Shown here piece after piece: positions 1 through 8,568 of a stretch of DNA of 44,538 nt; within the stretch, counting starts at the first letter, position 1; each line of letters opens with the position of its first letter. Made by a program: the position numbers and the translations under genes. The notes under the pieces are model-generated. The model saw only the letters and a list, made by a program, of their open reading frames with translations. It did no database searches and was not told the DNA's origin. This stretch comes from a virus: positions 1 to 44,538 of IMG/VR virus record IMGVR_UViG_3300042474_000446. The stretch is one strand, 5' to 3'.

Positions 1-2
1 TT

Positions 3-353
3 GAGTATTACAACAAGAATAGCGAGTTATGGATTCAGCCAAAGGAGTTTATTCGTGGTGGTCAGATTACTGGCGTGACAAAGGAACTAATGAAGGAACT
101 TTGCACACGACAATACTACTCGAAAGAAACTGCTAAGTTGCGCGTAGAAAGCAAAGACGAACACAAAAAGAATAACAATGGAGAGTCTTGCGACATTGCA
201 GACATGTTTTTAATGTTGGTGGATAAATCTATTGCTTTAGGAATGTTTCATTCTGAAGAAGTTAAGAATGTCAGTAAGGTAACTGGCAAGAATTGGAGTA
301 GATTAGTTAAGAAAAAGCAAATTAATGCTTGCTGTGGAAGAAAATTGAGGTAA
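3..353 (+). CDS. terL: Terminase large subunit, C-terminal fragment (5' end outside window)
   Basis: The frame is open from base 3 to the TAA at 351-353, so the gene starts before the window. A GTG at 75 would be an internal codon. The fragment reads like the end of a phage terminase nuclease domain: an ELW-x-QPKEFIRGGQI stretch (bases about 24-65), then ESKDEHKKN, then the acidic DIADMFLMLVD helix at bases 192-224. That helix matches the 'PDLADALLLA' element that carries the last metal-binding Asp in the family. TerL is the packaging motor; its nuclease domain cuts concatemeric DNA. The portal gene follows 9 bp downstream, the usual phage order, which supports the call. The ATPase domain is not in the window, so its motifs cannot be checked. 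Confidence 0.72.
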   Translation, partial: EYYNKNSELWIQPKEFIRGGQITGVTKELMKELCTRQYYSKETAKLRVESKDEHKKNNNGESCDIADMFLMLVDKSIALGMFHSEEVKNVSKVTGKNWSRLVKKKQINACCGRKLR

Positions 354-362
354 GAACAGCCC

Positions 363-2678
363 ATGTCTTTTGTCGAAAGCACACGCGAACTTGATATTAT
401 CGCAGATAATTTAAAGAGTATTAACCCCGAAACGGGTGAAGCTCCTAAAGAACGCATGGTTACGCCAGCTGGGTTACGTTCCATTCATGGTAAAAACATT
501 AATGATGACGAAATTGGCTCCCATAACAGGGGATTGGTGCAACAAGACATGGATTTTAGTCCTCCTTTTGATGAGAAAGAACTAAAAGACAAGGGACAAG
601 GTGAAAGATTTAACTTCAATACAGGTGAAGCAGCTGCAATCAAGAACGAAGCCGTCTCTGGTTACGTAGATATTTACAGCACACCTACTACAATCGCGCA
701 GATTCCGTTGAAAAACGTTCCTGAGCCAATGCGTAGCATGTATGAAGCTGTATTAGCTGAAGAATTTACCACAATGGACAAGGCAAATGACTCTGCTTTC
801 CCCACATTCCTTCAACTTTGCGACATTTATGTAACTCATGGCGTGGCTGTAGGCTACTTTGAGGATAAACAGACAATGCATTACAAGGTTGGTGGGTTAG
901 ACAGATTCAAATTCCCGCGCAAAACAACCATCATTACGAGCGATATGCCTATGTGCACTTGCTCCAGCACAATGAGTATCATTGAACTCTATAATAAGAT
1001 TAAAGGTGATGAACCATTGAAAGGTTGGAATAAAGACGCTGTAGTTAGAGCTATTACTACTGCGGCTGGCCACACTGACACAAAATGGAATGAATGGGAG
1101 CGCTTACAAGAAGACTTGAAGTGTAACGATGTCTATCTTGAGAGCGCAGTTGACATGATTGAATTGGTTTATGGCTGGATTGTAGAGTTTGACAAGAGCG
1201 TCTCCTTCTATATTACAACCAAAAACGGTTCAGACATGAATACTGCTAAAGGAGATGAAGAGTTCTTGTTTAAGGAAGTCAGTTACTATGAAAACACCAA
1301 TCAAGCCTTCCAGATTTTTGCATTCACAATTGGAAACAATGCCCGTATCCACTCCGTAAGAGGATTGGGTTACCTTATTTACCAGATCTGTAACGCTATG
1401 AATGTTCTAACCTGTAAGGTTATGGACAATGCGCGTATTGAGGGATCAATGGTTGTTCAAGCTACAACGCAGGAAGACCTTGAAGACCTTGAAATTATTG
1501 ACTTTGCTGGTGGTATTGCACTACCTCCAAACATTAATCTTCCAGCTAGACCACAAGCCAACAACCTCAATAACTCTATGATTCCAGCTATCCAGCTTGG
1601 TCGTGGACTTCTTGATCGTGCTACTGGTGGATTGAGTGCTGGTAACATGATCCTTTCAAACCAACAAGATAGACGCACAAAACTTGAGGTTAGTGCGCAA
1701 CTTGATTGGATTAACAAACTGAATAGTTTTGCTATCAACCTGTTCTATGGTCCGTTGGATAAACTGATGCGTGAAAAAGTAAAACGTGCATTCACGATTC
1801 GACAACCTGACCAAGAAAGCCGTAAAATGGTGCAGGAAATGAAGCAACGCTGCATGGATAGGGGAGTGCCTGAAGAGGTATTCGCTATGATTGATTATGA
1901 AAAAATCAAAGCGCAGCGTATCATTGGAACTGGCTCAAGAGTAAGTCGTGTTATGATTTACGACCAGCTGCAACAAATGTATGCAAGCATGGATGAAATT
2001 GGACGTAAGAACTTTACGTTCGATGTAGCTGCCGAACTTATCGGTGCTGATAAGACAGTTCGTTACTTTGGTAAGCCAGAGGATCAACGTCTTCCAATGG
2101 ATGCCAAGATTGCTGATCTTGAAAACAACCTGTTGCTACAAGGTCAACCAGTTAATCCTATTGATGGTGAGATGCACATGGTTCATATTCCACGCCACTT
2201 GGCAGTGCTTGAAGAGTCACTTCAAGGCGTTGAAACTGGTGAAGTTGACTTGATGCAGTATGCTACAACCTTCTCTCCAGTTCATGAACACCTTACTCAA
2301 ACTCTTGAAATGACTACGGTTCAACCTGAAATTCAAGAAGAGTATAACTCCTTCCTGCAAAGAGCGCAGCAAATTGGTGAAATCATTGTTAATGGTATTC
2401 GTGCTTACAACAAGCAACAACAAAAAGCTGAAGAAGAAGCTGCTGCTGCTGCTGAACAAGGTCAACCACAAGAACAAGGTGGTAATCCAGCTGAAACAAT
2501 GGAGTCTCGCATGAAGATCCAGATGCAAGCAGAGATTCATCAAGAGAAACTCCGTCAAATGCGCGAGATTGGACAGCAGAAGATCGTTCTTGAAACACAA
2601 AAAGCTATGAGCCAGATTGCAGCTAAAGATGCTGAAGCCAGAGCTAGAGTTGACAGGATCAAAGCCATGGGGCAATAA
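363..2678 (+). CDS. Portal protein (podovirus head-tail connector)
   Basis: 771 residues, long for a portal and typical of podovirus-like phages. The portal ring sits at one capsid vertex, docks the terminase and serves as the DNA channel. Supporting features are the position between terminase and scaffold/capsid genes and a central segment (about residues 420-490) reading RRTKLEVSAQLDWINKLN then FYGPLDKLMREKVKRAF, which resembles the conserved stem region of podoviral portals. The C-terminal 110 residues are Gln/Glu/Ala-rich coiled coil (QQQKAEEEAAAAAEQ), as expected for a portal barrel or extended tail. The start at ATG 363 lies 9 bp after the terminase stop. A GAGG at 347-350 is a distant, weak ribosome-binding candidate. 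Family assignment is from pattern, not alignment. Confidence 0.85.
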   Translation: MSFVESTRELDIIADNLKSINPETGEAPKERMVTPAGLRSIHGKNINDDEIGSHNRGLVQQDMDFSPPFDEKELKDKGQGERFNFNTGEAAAIKNEAVSGYVDIYSTPTTIAQIPLKNVPEPMRSMYEAVLAEEFTTMDKANDSAFPTFLQLCDIYVTHGVAVGYFEDKQTMHYKVGGLDRFKFPRKTTIITSDMPMCTCSSTMSIIELYNKIKGDEPLKGWNKDAVVRAITTAAGHTDTKWNEWERLQEDLKCNDVYLESAVDMIELVYGWIVEFDKSVSFYITTKNGSDMNTAKGDEEFLFKEVSYYENTNQAFQIFAFTIGNNARIHSVRGLGYLIYQICNAMNVLTCKVMDNARIEGSMVVQATTQEDLEDLEIIDFAGGIALPPNINLPARPQANNLNNSMIPAIQLGRGLLDRATGGLSAGNMILSNQQDRRTKLEVSAQLDWINKLNSFAINLFYGPLDKLMREKVKRAFTIRQPDQESRKMVQEMKQRCMDRGVPEEVFAMIDYEKIKAQRIIGTGSRVSRVMIYDQLQQMYASMDEIGRKNFTFDVAAELIGADKTVRYFGKPEDQRLPMDAKIADLENNLLLQGQPVNPIDGEMHMVHIPRHLAVLEESLQGVETGEVDLMQYATTFSPVHEHLTQTLEMTTVQPEIQEEYNSFLQRAQQIGEIIVNGIRAYNKQQQKAEEEAAAAAEQGQPQEQGGNPAETMESRMKIQMQAEIHQEKLRQMREIGQQKIVLETQKAMSQIAAKDAEARARVDRIKAMGQ

Positions 2679-2683
2679 ACTTT

Positions 2684-2917
2684 ATGACAGAAGCAGAACA
2701 ACAAGCGTTAGGCCGTATTTTGGCTACGCCATTATTAGAGAAAGTATTCTCTGAAATTCCACGCACTAGATGCAAGATAGATGTTGATACAGTGGAAAAA
2801 GCCGCTTTATCACAGGCTTATAACATGGGGCTTTTAGCTGGGCTAAACGCATTCTATGAACTAGCCAAAACCAAACAAACTGTAACATTAACAACAAGAA
2901 AGTTGCGCCATGAATAA
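2684..2917 (+). CDS. Small hypothetical protein between portal and scaffold
   Basis: 77 residues with no family recognised. The protein is mixed alpha-helical and begins MTEAEQQALGRI; residues 45-65 (SQAYNMGLLAGLNAF) could be an amphipathic helix. It starts 5 bp after the portal stop, and its last 8 bases overlap the scaffold start, so it is probably translationally coupled to both. No Shine-Dalgarno sequence precedes it. The tight packing and ordinary codon use support a real gene. Its place in the head-assembly block hints at a morphogenesis role, but nothing in the protein shows one. Confidence 0.6.
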   Translation: MTEAEQQALGRILATPLLEKVFSEIPRTRCKIDVDTVEKAALSQAYNMGLLAGLNAFYELAKTKQTVTLTTRKLRHE

Positions 2918-4070
2918 AGAAGACACCGATGACGGAGGAGAAATTGAAATCCTAAAAGCAATGAATGATTCATTCCCAACGGATGACAACTATTCATTAC
3001 CAGACAACACTGATCCTGTAGAACAAACACCTGTTGCTGATCCTGTGAAAAAGGATGATGTAGCTCCAGTTGTTAAAGATGACGATGTCAGTTTGATTGA
3101 CGAAGCTGATGACTTCCTTGGTTTATCTGAAGAAGAGAAATCATCCGAGTTCAATGAAGATTCTTTCAATAAAGAAACTGAAGAAATGTCAAAAGGCATG
3201 GACGCTAAAGCTGGAGATAAATTCCGTGCTTTACGTCAAGAGCTTAAAGACTACAAACAAAAGCAAGTTGAGGTAAAAGTTCCCGCTGATGTTGAGGCTA
3301 AAATCAAAGAGCTAGAACTTAAAGCTTCTGAAGCAGAAGGCTTACGTCAACAAGTTGAGGAACTTAGTTCCGTCAGTGCTAAGGTTAAAGTTGAGTCTTC
3401 TCAAGAATACAAAAAGAAAGTCCTTGAGCCAGCTGTAGCCATCCTACAAGAGTCTGAAAAGATTGCTGCTGCGCATGAAGTTGACGCTGAAGTAGTCCAA
3501 GACATTGTGCGTGAACAAGACAGAGAGTTACAGGTTGAACTAATCAATGCTCATCTTTCTGGACTTAACGAGCTTGAAAAGCAAGACCTCTATCGAATGA
3601 TCTATGAATACCGTAACCTTGGTAAGCTTAGACAGGATATGCTTGATAATGCTTCAACTAAACTTAGCCAGATGGAGGCTGAGCAAATTGAACAACAGCA
3701 AAGACAATCTGAAGAAGAGAAAAAAGCTGTTCAACAAATCCAATCTAGTATTTGGGATAAATACAAAACTGTTATTCCAGGATTTACTAATGAAAATGGA
3801 GAATCCACTGAAGACTGGACAAAGCTACGCAATAGAGCGTTGTCTATTGATTTCAATAAAGCTGCTGGCAAAGATAAAGCGTATGCTGCCTTTGCTGGTG
3901 TTGCGCTTCCTCATGTAATTAAGGAGCTTAACAATGCCAAGAAAATGCTACAGGAGCTTACAGGTAAAGAGGCTAATGAGATTCTACGTAGGCCTAAACT
4001 TGGTCAACCAGTAGTTGAATCAGCAGAGCCTGATGACTTTATTTCTGCAATGAGAAAAATGAAATTTTAA
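2910..4070 (+). CDS. Capsid assembly scaffolding-like protein
   Basis: 386 residues, very acidic at the N-terminus (residues 1-90, many Asp/Glu plus Pro/Val), followed by long coiled-coil stretches (about 95-290) rich in Lys, Glu and Gln. The C-terminus is basic and ends DDFISAMRKMKF. An acidic, helical protein with a short basic C-terminal helix directly before the major capsid gene is the standard signature of an internal scaffold, which directs procapsid assembly and then exits. The basic tail would be the coat-binding part by analogy with P22-type scaffolds. No protease domain is seen. The call rests on composition and position. It overlaps the preceding ORF by 8 bp and is followed by a 185-bp structured spacer. 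Confidence 0.75.
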   Translation: MNKEDTDDGGEIEILKAMNDSFPTDDNYSLPDNTDPVEQTPVADPVKKDDVAPVVKDDDVSLIDEADDFLGLSEEEKSSEFNEDSFNKETEEMSKGMDAKAGDKFRALRQELKDYKQKQVEVKVPADVEAKIKELELKASEAEGLRQQVEELSSVSAKVKVESSQEYKKKVLEPAVAILQESEKIAAAHEVDAEVVQDIVREQDRELQVELINAHLSGLNELEKQDLYRMIYEYRNLGKLRQDMLDNASTKLSQMEAEQIEQQQRQSEEEKKAVQQIQSSIWDKYKTVIPGFTNENGESTEDWTKLRNRALSIDFNKAAGKDKAYAAFAGVALPHVIKELNNAKKMLQELTGKEANEILRRPKLGQPVVESAEPDDFISAMRKMKF

Positions 4071-4094
4071 TTTTTGTAAAATAGTTTTTGACAC

Positions 4095-4158
4095 ATGCTG
4101 CTTTTTATGACAATTGTCTCTCGAACTGTTCGAGGTGCATGGTTCTAAAAAGCAGCAT
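4095..4158 (+). promoter_or_regulatory. Structured leader of the major capsid gene: 13-bp stem enclosing hairpins
   Basis: Bases 4095-4107 (ATGCTGCTTTTTA) are the exact reverse complement of 4146-4158, a perfect 13-bp outer stem. Inside it are the 10-bp palindrome GACAATTGTC (4109-4118) and the hairpin CTCGAA-CTG-TTCGAG (4120-4134). A further small hairpin, GAGG-TTTT-CCTC, follows at 4204-4215. The whole 4071-4255 spacer is non-coding. A TTGACA at 4088-4093 lies just before the structure but lacks a convincing -10 at normal spacing. The structure could be a transcript-stabilising leader, attenuator, processing site or ribozyme-like RNA that sets scaffold-to-capsid expression. I recognise no known RNA family. 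Confidence 0.6.
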
Positions 4159-4255
4159 TTTCCGTTGGCTCGGTCGTTATCCGTTCTAGTAGTTACTTCT
4201 ACAGAGGTTTTCCTCAGTGGTATTTTCTTCTTAAACTTTTAACTTATATAAAATT

Positions 4256-5686
4256 ATGGCTAACGCAATTAATGACTGGTTGCTCCGCGAGTCGGGCAGA
4301 ATCACCCCTAATATTAACCAAAAAATGATGGCTAAGACCACGCCTTGGCTTACCCTGCATCTTCGTGAAGCATGGGAAGAAGGTATGGGAAATGTCCATA
4401 AAACCTTCGTCTTTGACCGTGCTCAACTTGTTGGCACTGCTCCTGTTGATTGGGAAAACATGTATGATGGAGAACCCCCAGCTGGAACAGGTAATGTTAC
4501 AGATGGTGGTAGTTGTGTTCCTCAGGCTGATGAAATCAAATTCACGCAACAAAGTCGTGAGTATTCATTGCAAACTAAAGCAATCTGGGGTCCAAACCTT
4601 TGTGTAAACAACCTTCGCAATACTTTTGTTCGTGAACAGCAAATGAAAGCTTCGATTGCTGCTCTTGCTGACCAAGCACGTGAAACTTGGATTGAGCGTT
4701 ATCGTAGCGAGTATACTCGTATTGCTGACAACAAAGTTGTTGCCAACACGGGCTTCCTTCTTAACGGCGGTCAATTTAATAACTATGGCTTCTTGGCTGG
4801 CACGGGTGACGCTAATACCTCTATTCTGACTCAAGGATTCCTTGATTATGTTTATGAGTATCTCAATCATCAAGGCGCGCAAGATGGTGCTATGGGCATG
4901 GTTGAAACTCGTCCTGTTTATGGTCTTGTCACAAGTGCTCGCACTAGTCGTAACCTCATCATGTCCAATCCTGAAGTTCGTGAAGACTTCCGTTATTCGT
5001 CTCAAAACGAAAAACTGCTTGCTCCTATGGGCGTTAAATGGAACTACGCTGGATTTGTTCACCTTATTGATGACAAAACTCCACGTTGGAATTGGAGAGC
5101 AGCTGATACCGTAAATGGTTCTGTTGCTGTTACTTCTGGAGTTGGCACACTAACTCTTATTACTGCACCAGTTGGTGGCGCACTAACAATTGGTTCTCAA
5201 GTATACATTGGCAGCAATTCTTACCTTATCAAAGCGGTAACTAGTGCTACTGTTTATACTGTGGTTTCAACTACTGGCGGTGTTCCGACTGTGCAAACTG
5301 GTGCTCCATATAGCGCATGGATCAAGGTTCCAGAATTTATTAAATCTGGTGACATTGTTATTCCAAACCCTGCTTGGTTGGCTGCTACTTATGAAGATTC
5401 TTACATCTTCCACCAAAAAACTGAAACATGCTTGATTCCCAAGCCTATCACCAACGTTGCTGGTGCTAAGTTTGATGTTGTCAATCATGCTGGTGAGTTC
5501 TCTTGGAAGAACTATCTGGATGAAGAGAAAAACCCTGACGGCACAATTGGTCGTTTCCGTGGTGTTCTTAGTTCTGGCACTCGCCCAGACAATCCAGAGT
5601 TTGGTATTGTTATTCGTCACAAGATTTGCACCACGTCTTTTGGTGTGGTAACCTCTTGTGAAGCTACAGGTAACTTTGCTCTGTAA
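4256..5686 (+). CDS. Major capsid protein
   Basis: 476 residues. Position directly after the scaffold, size and composition (few Cys, many aromatic and turn residues, regular alpha/beta texture) fit a HK97-fold major capsid protein of podovirus-like phages. The N-terminal part (about 1-150) has helices with LREAWEEGMG and VFDRAQLVGTAPVDW. Residues about 285-350 are a Gly/Thr/Val-rich beta segment (GSVAVTSGVGTLTLITAPVG) that looks like a surface insertion domain. The C-terminal part contains FGIVIRHKICTTS, like coat-protein core strands. The start follows an A/T-rich leader (ATATAAAATT) without Shine-Dalgarno; the strong structure upstream (4095-4158) may replace it. A strong hairpin follows the stop. 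Confidence 0.82.
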   Translation: MANAINDWLLRESGRITPNINQKMMAKTTPWLTLHLREAWEEGMGNVHKTFVFDRAQLVGTAPVDWENMYDGEPPAGTGNVTDGGSCVPQADEIKFTQQSREYSLQTKAIWGPNLCVNNLRNTFVREQQMKASIAALADQARETWIERYRSEYTRIADNKVVANTGFLLNGGQFNNYGFLAGTGDANTSILTQGFLDYVYEYLNHQGAQDGAMGMVETRPVYGLVTSARTSRNLIMSNPEVREDFRYSSQNEKLLAPMGVKWNYAGFVHLIDDKTPRWNWRAADTVNGSVAVTSGVGTLTLITAPVGGALTIGSQVYIGSNSYLIKAVTSATVYTVVSTTGGVPTVQTGAPYSAWIKVPEFIKSGDIVIPNPAWLAATYEDSYIFHQKTETCLIPKPITNVAGAKFDVVNHAGEFSWKNYLDEEKNPDGTIGRFRGVLSSGTRPDNPEFGIVIRHKICTTSFGVVTSCEATGNFAL

Positions 5687-5699
5687 TGTTCATAGCTCG

Positions 5700-5730
5700 C
5701 CTCCCTCATGACCTGAAATCATGGGGGAGG
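5700..5730 (+). terminator. Hairpin after the capsid gene, terminator-like
   Basis: A 12-bp stem (CCTCCCTCATGA, 5700-5711, with 5719-5730, one G-T wobble) and a 7-base loop start 14 bp after the capsid stop. There is only a weak T-tract (TTATCT) behind it. A second small hairpin, TCCC-TACG-GGGA, follows at about 5736-5747 and has a UACG-type tetraloop. It may be a partial terminator or an mRNA 3'-end stabiliser that limits read-through from capsid into the fibre gene. Confidence 0.65.
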
Positions 5731-5751
5731 TTATCTCCCTACGGGGAAGAA

Positions 5752-5765
5752 TTTAGCCAACTAAA
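5752..5765 (+). repeat. 14-bp dispersed element, copy 1 (TTTAGCCAACTAAA)
   Basis: Arms TTTAG/CTAAA around CCAA. It sits 5 nt before the ATG of the fibre gene at 5771, where a ribosome-binding site would otherwise be. It is one of eight copies in the window. Confidence 0.8.
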
Positions 5766-5770
5766 CCGCT

Positions 5771-8131
5771 ATGAATCTCTACGTTGACCTTGCTACTAGA
5801 CGTATCGTCTTTAGCCCAAAACTAAATAAAGAAATTGCAAGAGTTGATGTTAAACGTGGAGACGTTTTCCCTCTTTCTATTGTATTTTTAAGCAATGGAA
5901 AACCAGTACAAATTGCTACTGGATCAGAAATTGTATTTTGCGCAAAAAAGAAAAACGATTTTGAAGGAGACGCACTTGTCCTTACTGAATCATTTACACT
6001 CACCAACGCTAATACAGACAATCCAAGTTACGATGGTGTTATCAATTTGAATTCAGACAATTTAGCTGATTATCTCGACAATGCCGCCAATACTGCCGAT
6101 GATTTTATTTTTGCTGATTTGCATTCAGAAATTAACTGGAGCAATGTTAATGAGGCATTTACGACCAACACCTTAATACTTCGCGTATACAATGATATCT
6201 ACAAAGGTGACGAAGGTGACCCAGTAATTACTCCAGGCGCTCCATTTGTTTTTCCAGATGGGTTACAAACGGCTACTATTGCTGGAATCAATGGAGGTCC
6301 AGTTACAATTAATGCTACATTAGTTGCCAGTCATATCCACGGCAACTTGGCTGGCACGCTCTACACGCACGTTCGCACGGGTGAGGCCATGACAAAAGGT
6401 GATCCATTTTACATCAGTGGTTATCACAATGGCGATGGTGGTTACCCAATAGTAAGAAAGGCAAAAGCAAGTGATCCTACGAAAATGCCAGCTATTGGCG
6501 TTATGGATGCTTCCTATGCTGCGAATGTTAATGGGGCAAACGGAATTATTAGCGGGACTATTTCTGGCATAAATACTGGCGGATTCGTTGTTAATAAACC
6601 AGTTTATGTTGGTGGAGATGGAGGTTACTCTACTATAGCTGGAGACATTGCGCAACAAATTGGAATTACTGAAAGGGCTAATAATAGCACTGGAGCATTC
6701 ATTGTTACGAATGCAAAACGTGATCCCATCGAAAGATTTAGGGTTTTAACTGAAGCAGACTTGGTCACTATTGACGGAAGTCAAGTCTTCAACCTTACAA
6801 CCCAAGGTGTTTACACCATATCAAGTCTGCCAGAGGAAGTATGGAGTGGTATTGTAGTTATTCCTAGCGCAGATTCTGGACAATATGTAGTAATCAATCA
6901 AAGTAATTATGACGGAGTAATACATGCTGGAATTGGCAATCTCATTGCAGATCTTTTTTTCGGCAAAAGAGTTACATTGTTTTTTGATTATGGAGGTGCG
7001 TTAGCATGGAATGTTTCAGAATCAACAGGTAGCGCAGTTGGCATACGCGAAGCAAAAACAGACAATCCTGATGGAATACCAGATGCCTTAACTGATGGCA
7101 CAATTTCTGGTGTTACAGTTTTTAGTGACGGGTCATTCGTGTATGACGGTGGAGCAGCGGCAGCGCATCGCACAGCACTAGGGCTTACAACGCTAGCCAC
7201 AACGACAGCGGGAACAAACGTAGCAAACTTCCTTGAGTTCCCAACCAGCGCAAACCTAGCATCGGCACTCACCGACGAGAACGGCACAGGCGGCGGTTTT
7301 GTCCGTGCCGAGGGCGCGACTTTGACGAGTCCGTCAATCGCTGGAACGGCATCTTTCACGGGAACAACTCGCCCGACATCGGCAGGCACGGGAACACCAG
7401 CGGCTACATCTCTCATGACAAGAGATGATGTTGCGCTAGAGCCTTTTTATAACCTCGGAAGTGTTTTTCGGGTATCCGCAACTCCAGTTTTTGCAAATAG
7501 CGGCACTGGGTCGTCCAGTGCAACGCAATCAGCAGGTGACCGATGGGCAGGATTAAGCTCTGGGACTGCCAATAGCGGATGGGCTAGAGCGCAAATCGGC
7601 AGGGGCATTACAACCGTTCCGTCTTTATCAGGTGCTGGCATCAACTTTGCTTCAAAGCTGGGGGTTTCTATTGTTTTGTGGCTCGCTAATTCTGCCGCTA
7701 CTGACAATTTGAACATTTTCAGATTGCGATTCGGATCAGATAACACCCCAGTTGCTGATGGAGTTGATGCTGTTGCGTATCGAGGATTTGGCGTAGAAAT
7801 TAAAGCGCGTGGAAGCTCGCATGATTGGCGAGTTTACGGACATAACGGAACGTCAATAACATACAGCGCATGGTCGAATACGGGTTTAACCGCAGACCTA
7901 TTGCGAACTCGAATTTTTTTATCAGTGATGAGCAATGGAAGCGGAACCATTACCGCTAGTCTTGGCGCGAACGGATCACGCACATTGTCCACCATAACAA
8001 CCACTGGAGGTCCTACTACATCAGGGACTTCTGCACAATCATACATTGAGGTGCATGTTGCAAATTCCGCTAGCGGAGTATTGTCACTTTCTGCCGCACT
8101 TTATGATGCAATGTTCTACGCTCAAACTTAA
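5771..8131 (+). CDS. Tail fibre / receptor-binding-like virion protein
   Basis: 786 residues in clear modules. The N-terminal 150 residues (MNLYVDLATRRIVFSP, then a beta-rich region with a YKGDEGDP turn) look like a particle-attachment domain. Residues about 190-310 are Gly-rich, with GEAMTKGDPFYISGYH and MPAIGVMDASY, like small decoration-type beta domains. Residues about 455-560 are Ala/Thr/Gly repeats with AAAHRTALGLTTLAT and TGTTRPTSAGTGTP, common in trimeric fibre shafts. The last 220 residues are a beta-rich, probably carbohydrate-binding tip. DNA from about 7140 onward is visibly richer in G+C than the first half, so the distal part was probably acquired by recombination. No enzymatic motif is seen. 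Confidence 0.72.
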   Translation: MNLYVDLATRRIVFSPKLNKEIARVDVKRGDVFPLSIVFLSNGKPVQIATGSEIVFCAKKKNDFEGDALVLTESFTLTNANTDNPSYDGVINLNSDNLADYLDNAANTADDFIFADLHSEINWSNVNEAFTTNTLILRVYNDIYKGDEGDPVITPGAPFVFPDGLQTATIAGINGGPVTINATLVASHIHGNLAGTLYTHVRTGEAMTKGDPFYISGYHNGDGGYPIVRKAKASDPTKMPAIGVMDASYAANVNGANGIISGTISGINTGGFVVNKPVYVGGDGGYSTIAGDIAQQIGITERANNSTGAFIVTNAKRDPIERFRVLTEADLVTIDGSQVFNLTTQGVYTISSLPEEVWSGIVVIPSADSGQYVVINQSNYDGVIHAGIGNLIADLFFGKRVTLFFDYGGALAWNVSESTGSAVGIREAKTDNPDGIPDALTDGTISGVTVFSDGSFVYDGGAAAAHRTALGLTTLATTTAGTNVANFLEFPTSANLASALTDENGTGGGFVRAEGATLTSPSIAGTASFTGTTRPTSAGTGTPAATSLMTRDDVALEPFYNLGSVFRVSATPVFANSGTGSSSATQSAGDRWAGLSSGTANSGWARAQIGRGITTVPSLSGAGINFASKLGVSIVLWLANSAATDNLNIFRLRFGSDNTPVADGVDAVAYRGFGVEIKARGSSHDWRVYGHNGTSITYSAWSNTGLTADLLRTRIFLSVMSNGSGTITASLGANGSRTLSTITTTGGPTTSGTSAQSYIEVHVANSASGVLSLSAALYDAMFYAQT

Positions 8132-8136
8132 AATTT

Positions 8137-8568
8137 ATGTCACTCCTAACACCGCTCCCGATCAATTATCAAAACGCCGCCATCGAGCAACAAACGCTCA
8201 AGGGCATCGTGCATCTTGCCACGGTCTTGACAGAATCATACTACCGATTCTGGAATCTCAAACCAGAGGTCAACGAGCTACTAGGCTTCGTCAGTCGCAC
8301 ACCCGAGGCTATTGTTTCCGACCTGAATGCAGACTACGCACTGGCGAACGAGCGCAACACAAAGCACTACATGATGGCAACAACCGTGAACCAATGGCTC
8401 ACCGATGCAGGTCATGCTTTGCGCGTTCCTATCACCATGCCCGTAGGATACACCAATGATGGCACTGCATTTGCCTATACTGCACCCGAACCTGAGGTAG
8501 TCATTGAGCCTGAGGTTATTGTTGAACCAGAAGTAATCATTGAACCCGAACCGCAACCAGAATCATGA
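8137..8568 (+). CDS. Hypothetical protein with acidic EPEVxI repeat tail
   Basis: 143 residues, no family recognised. The N-terminal 110 residues are helical (PINYQNAAIEQQTLKGIVHL) with Trp/Tyr residues. The C-terminus is four copies of a six-residue EPEV(V/I)(I/V) unit ending EPEPQPES. It starts 5 bp after the fibre gene and overlaps the next gene by ATGA. It shares the higher G+C of the distal fibre segment, so it may travel with it. Roles as a fibre-associated or assembly protein are possible but not shown. Confidence 0.6.
   Translation: MSLLTPLPINYQNAAIEQQTLKGIVHLATVLTESYYRFWNLKPEVNELLGFVSRTPEAIVSDLNADYALANERNTKHYMMATTVNQWLTDAGHALRVPITMPVGYTNDGTAFAYTAPEPEVVIEPEVIVEPEVIIEPEPQPES
8488..8559 (+). 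repeat. In-frame 18-bp tandem repeat (EPEVxI units)
   Basis: Units start at 8488, 8506, 8524 and (degenerate) 8542. Each begins GA(A/G)CC(T/A/C)GA and encodes E-P-E plus hydrophobic residues. Third-codon positions differ between units, so the repeat is either not recent or is held at protein level. Confidence 0.75.

Noticed and set aside
75-353. Stand-alone 92-residue gene starting at GTG 75
   Set aside because: The same frame is open to the window edge and reads as the terminase C-terminus, so it is an internal codon.
2833-2847. TTTAGCTGGGCTAAA as a ninth copy of the dispersed element
   Set aside because: The centre has five bases instead of four and a different sequence; it is inside a coding region and may be chance.
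4088-4116. TTGACA promoter for the capsid gene
   Set aside because: The -35 is perfect, but the bases at 15-17 bp spacing (GACAAT, CAATTG) are poor -10 hexamers, and a start there would destroy the 13-bp stem.
6988-8046. Minus-strand frames opposite the distal fibre gene
   Set aside because: These long frames arise from the G+C-rich composition of this segment; the fibre frame on the plus strand is clearly the gene.
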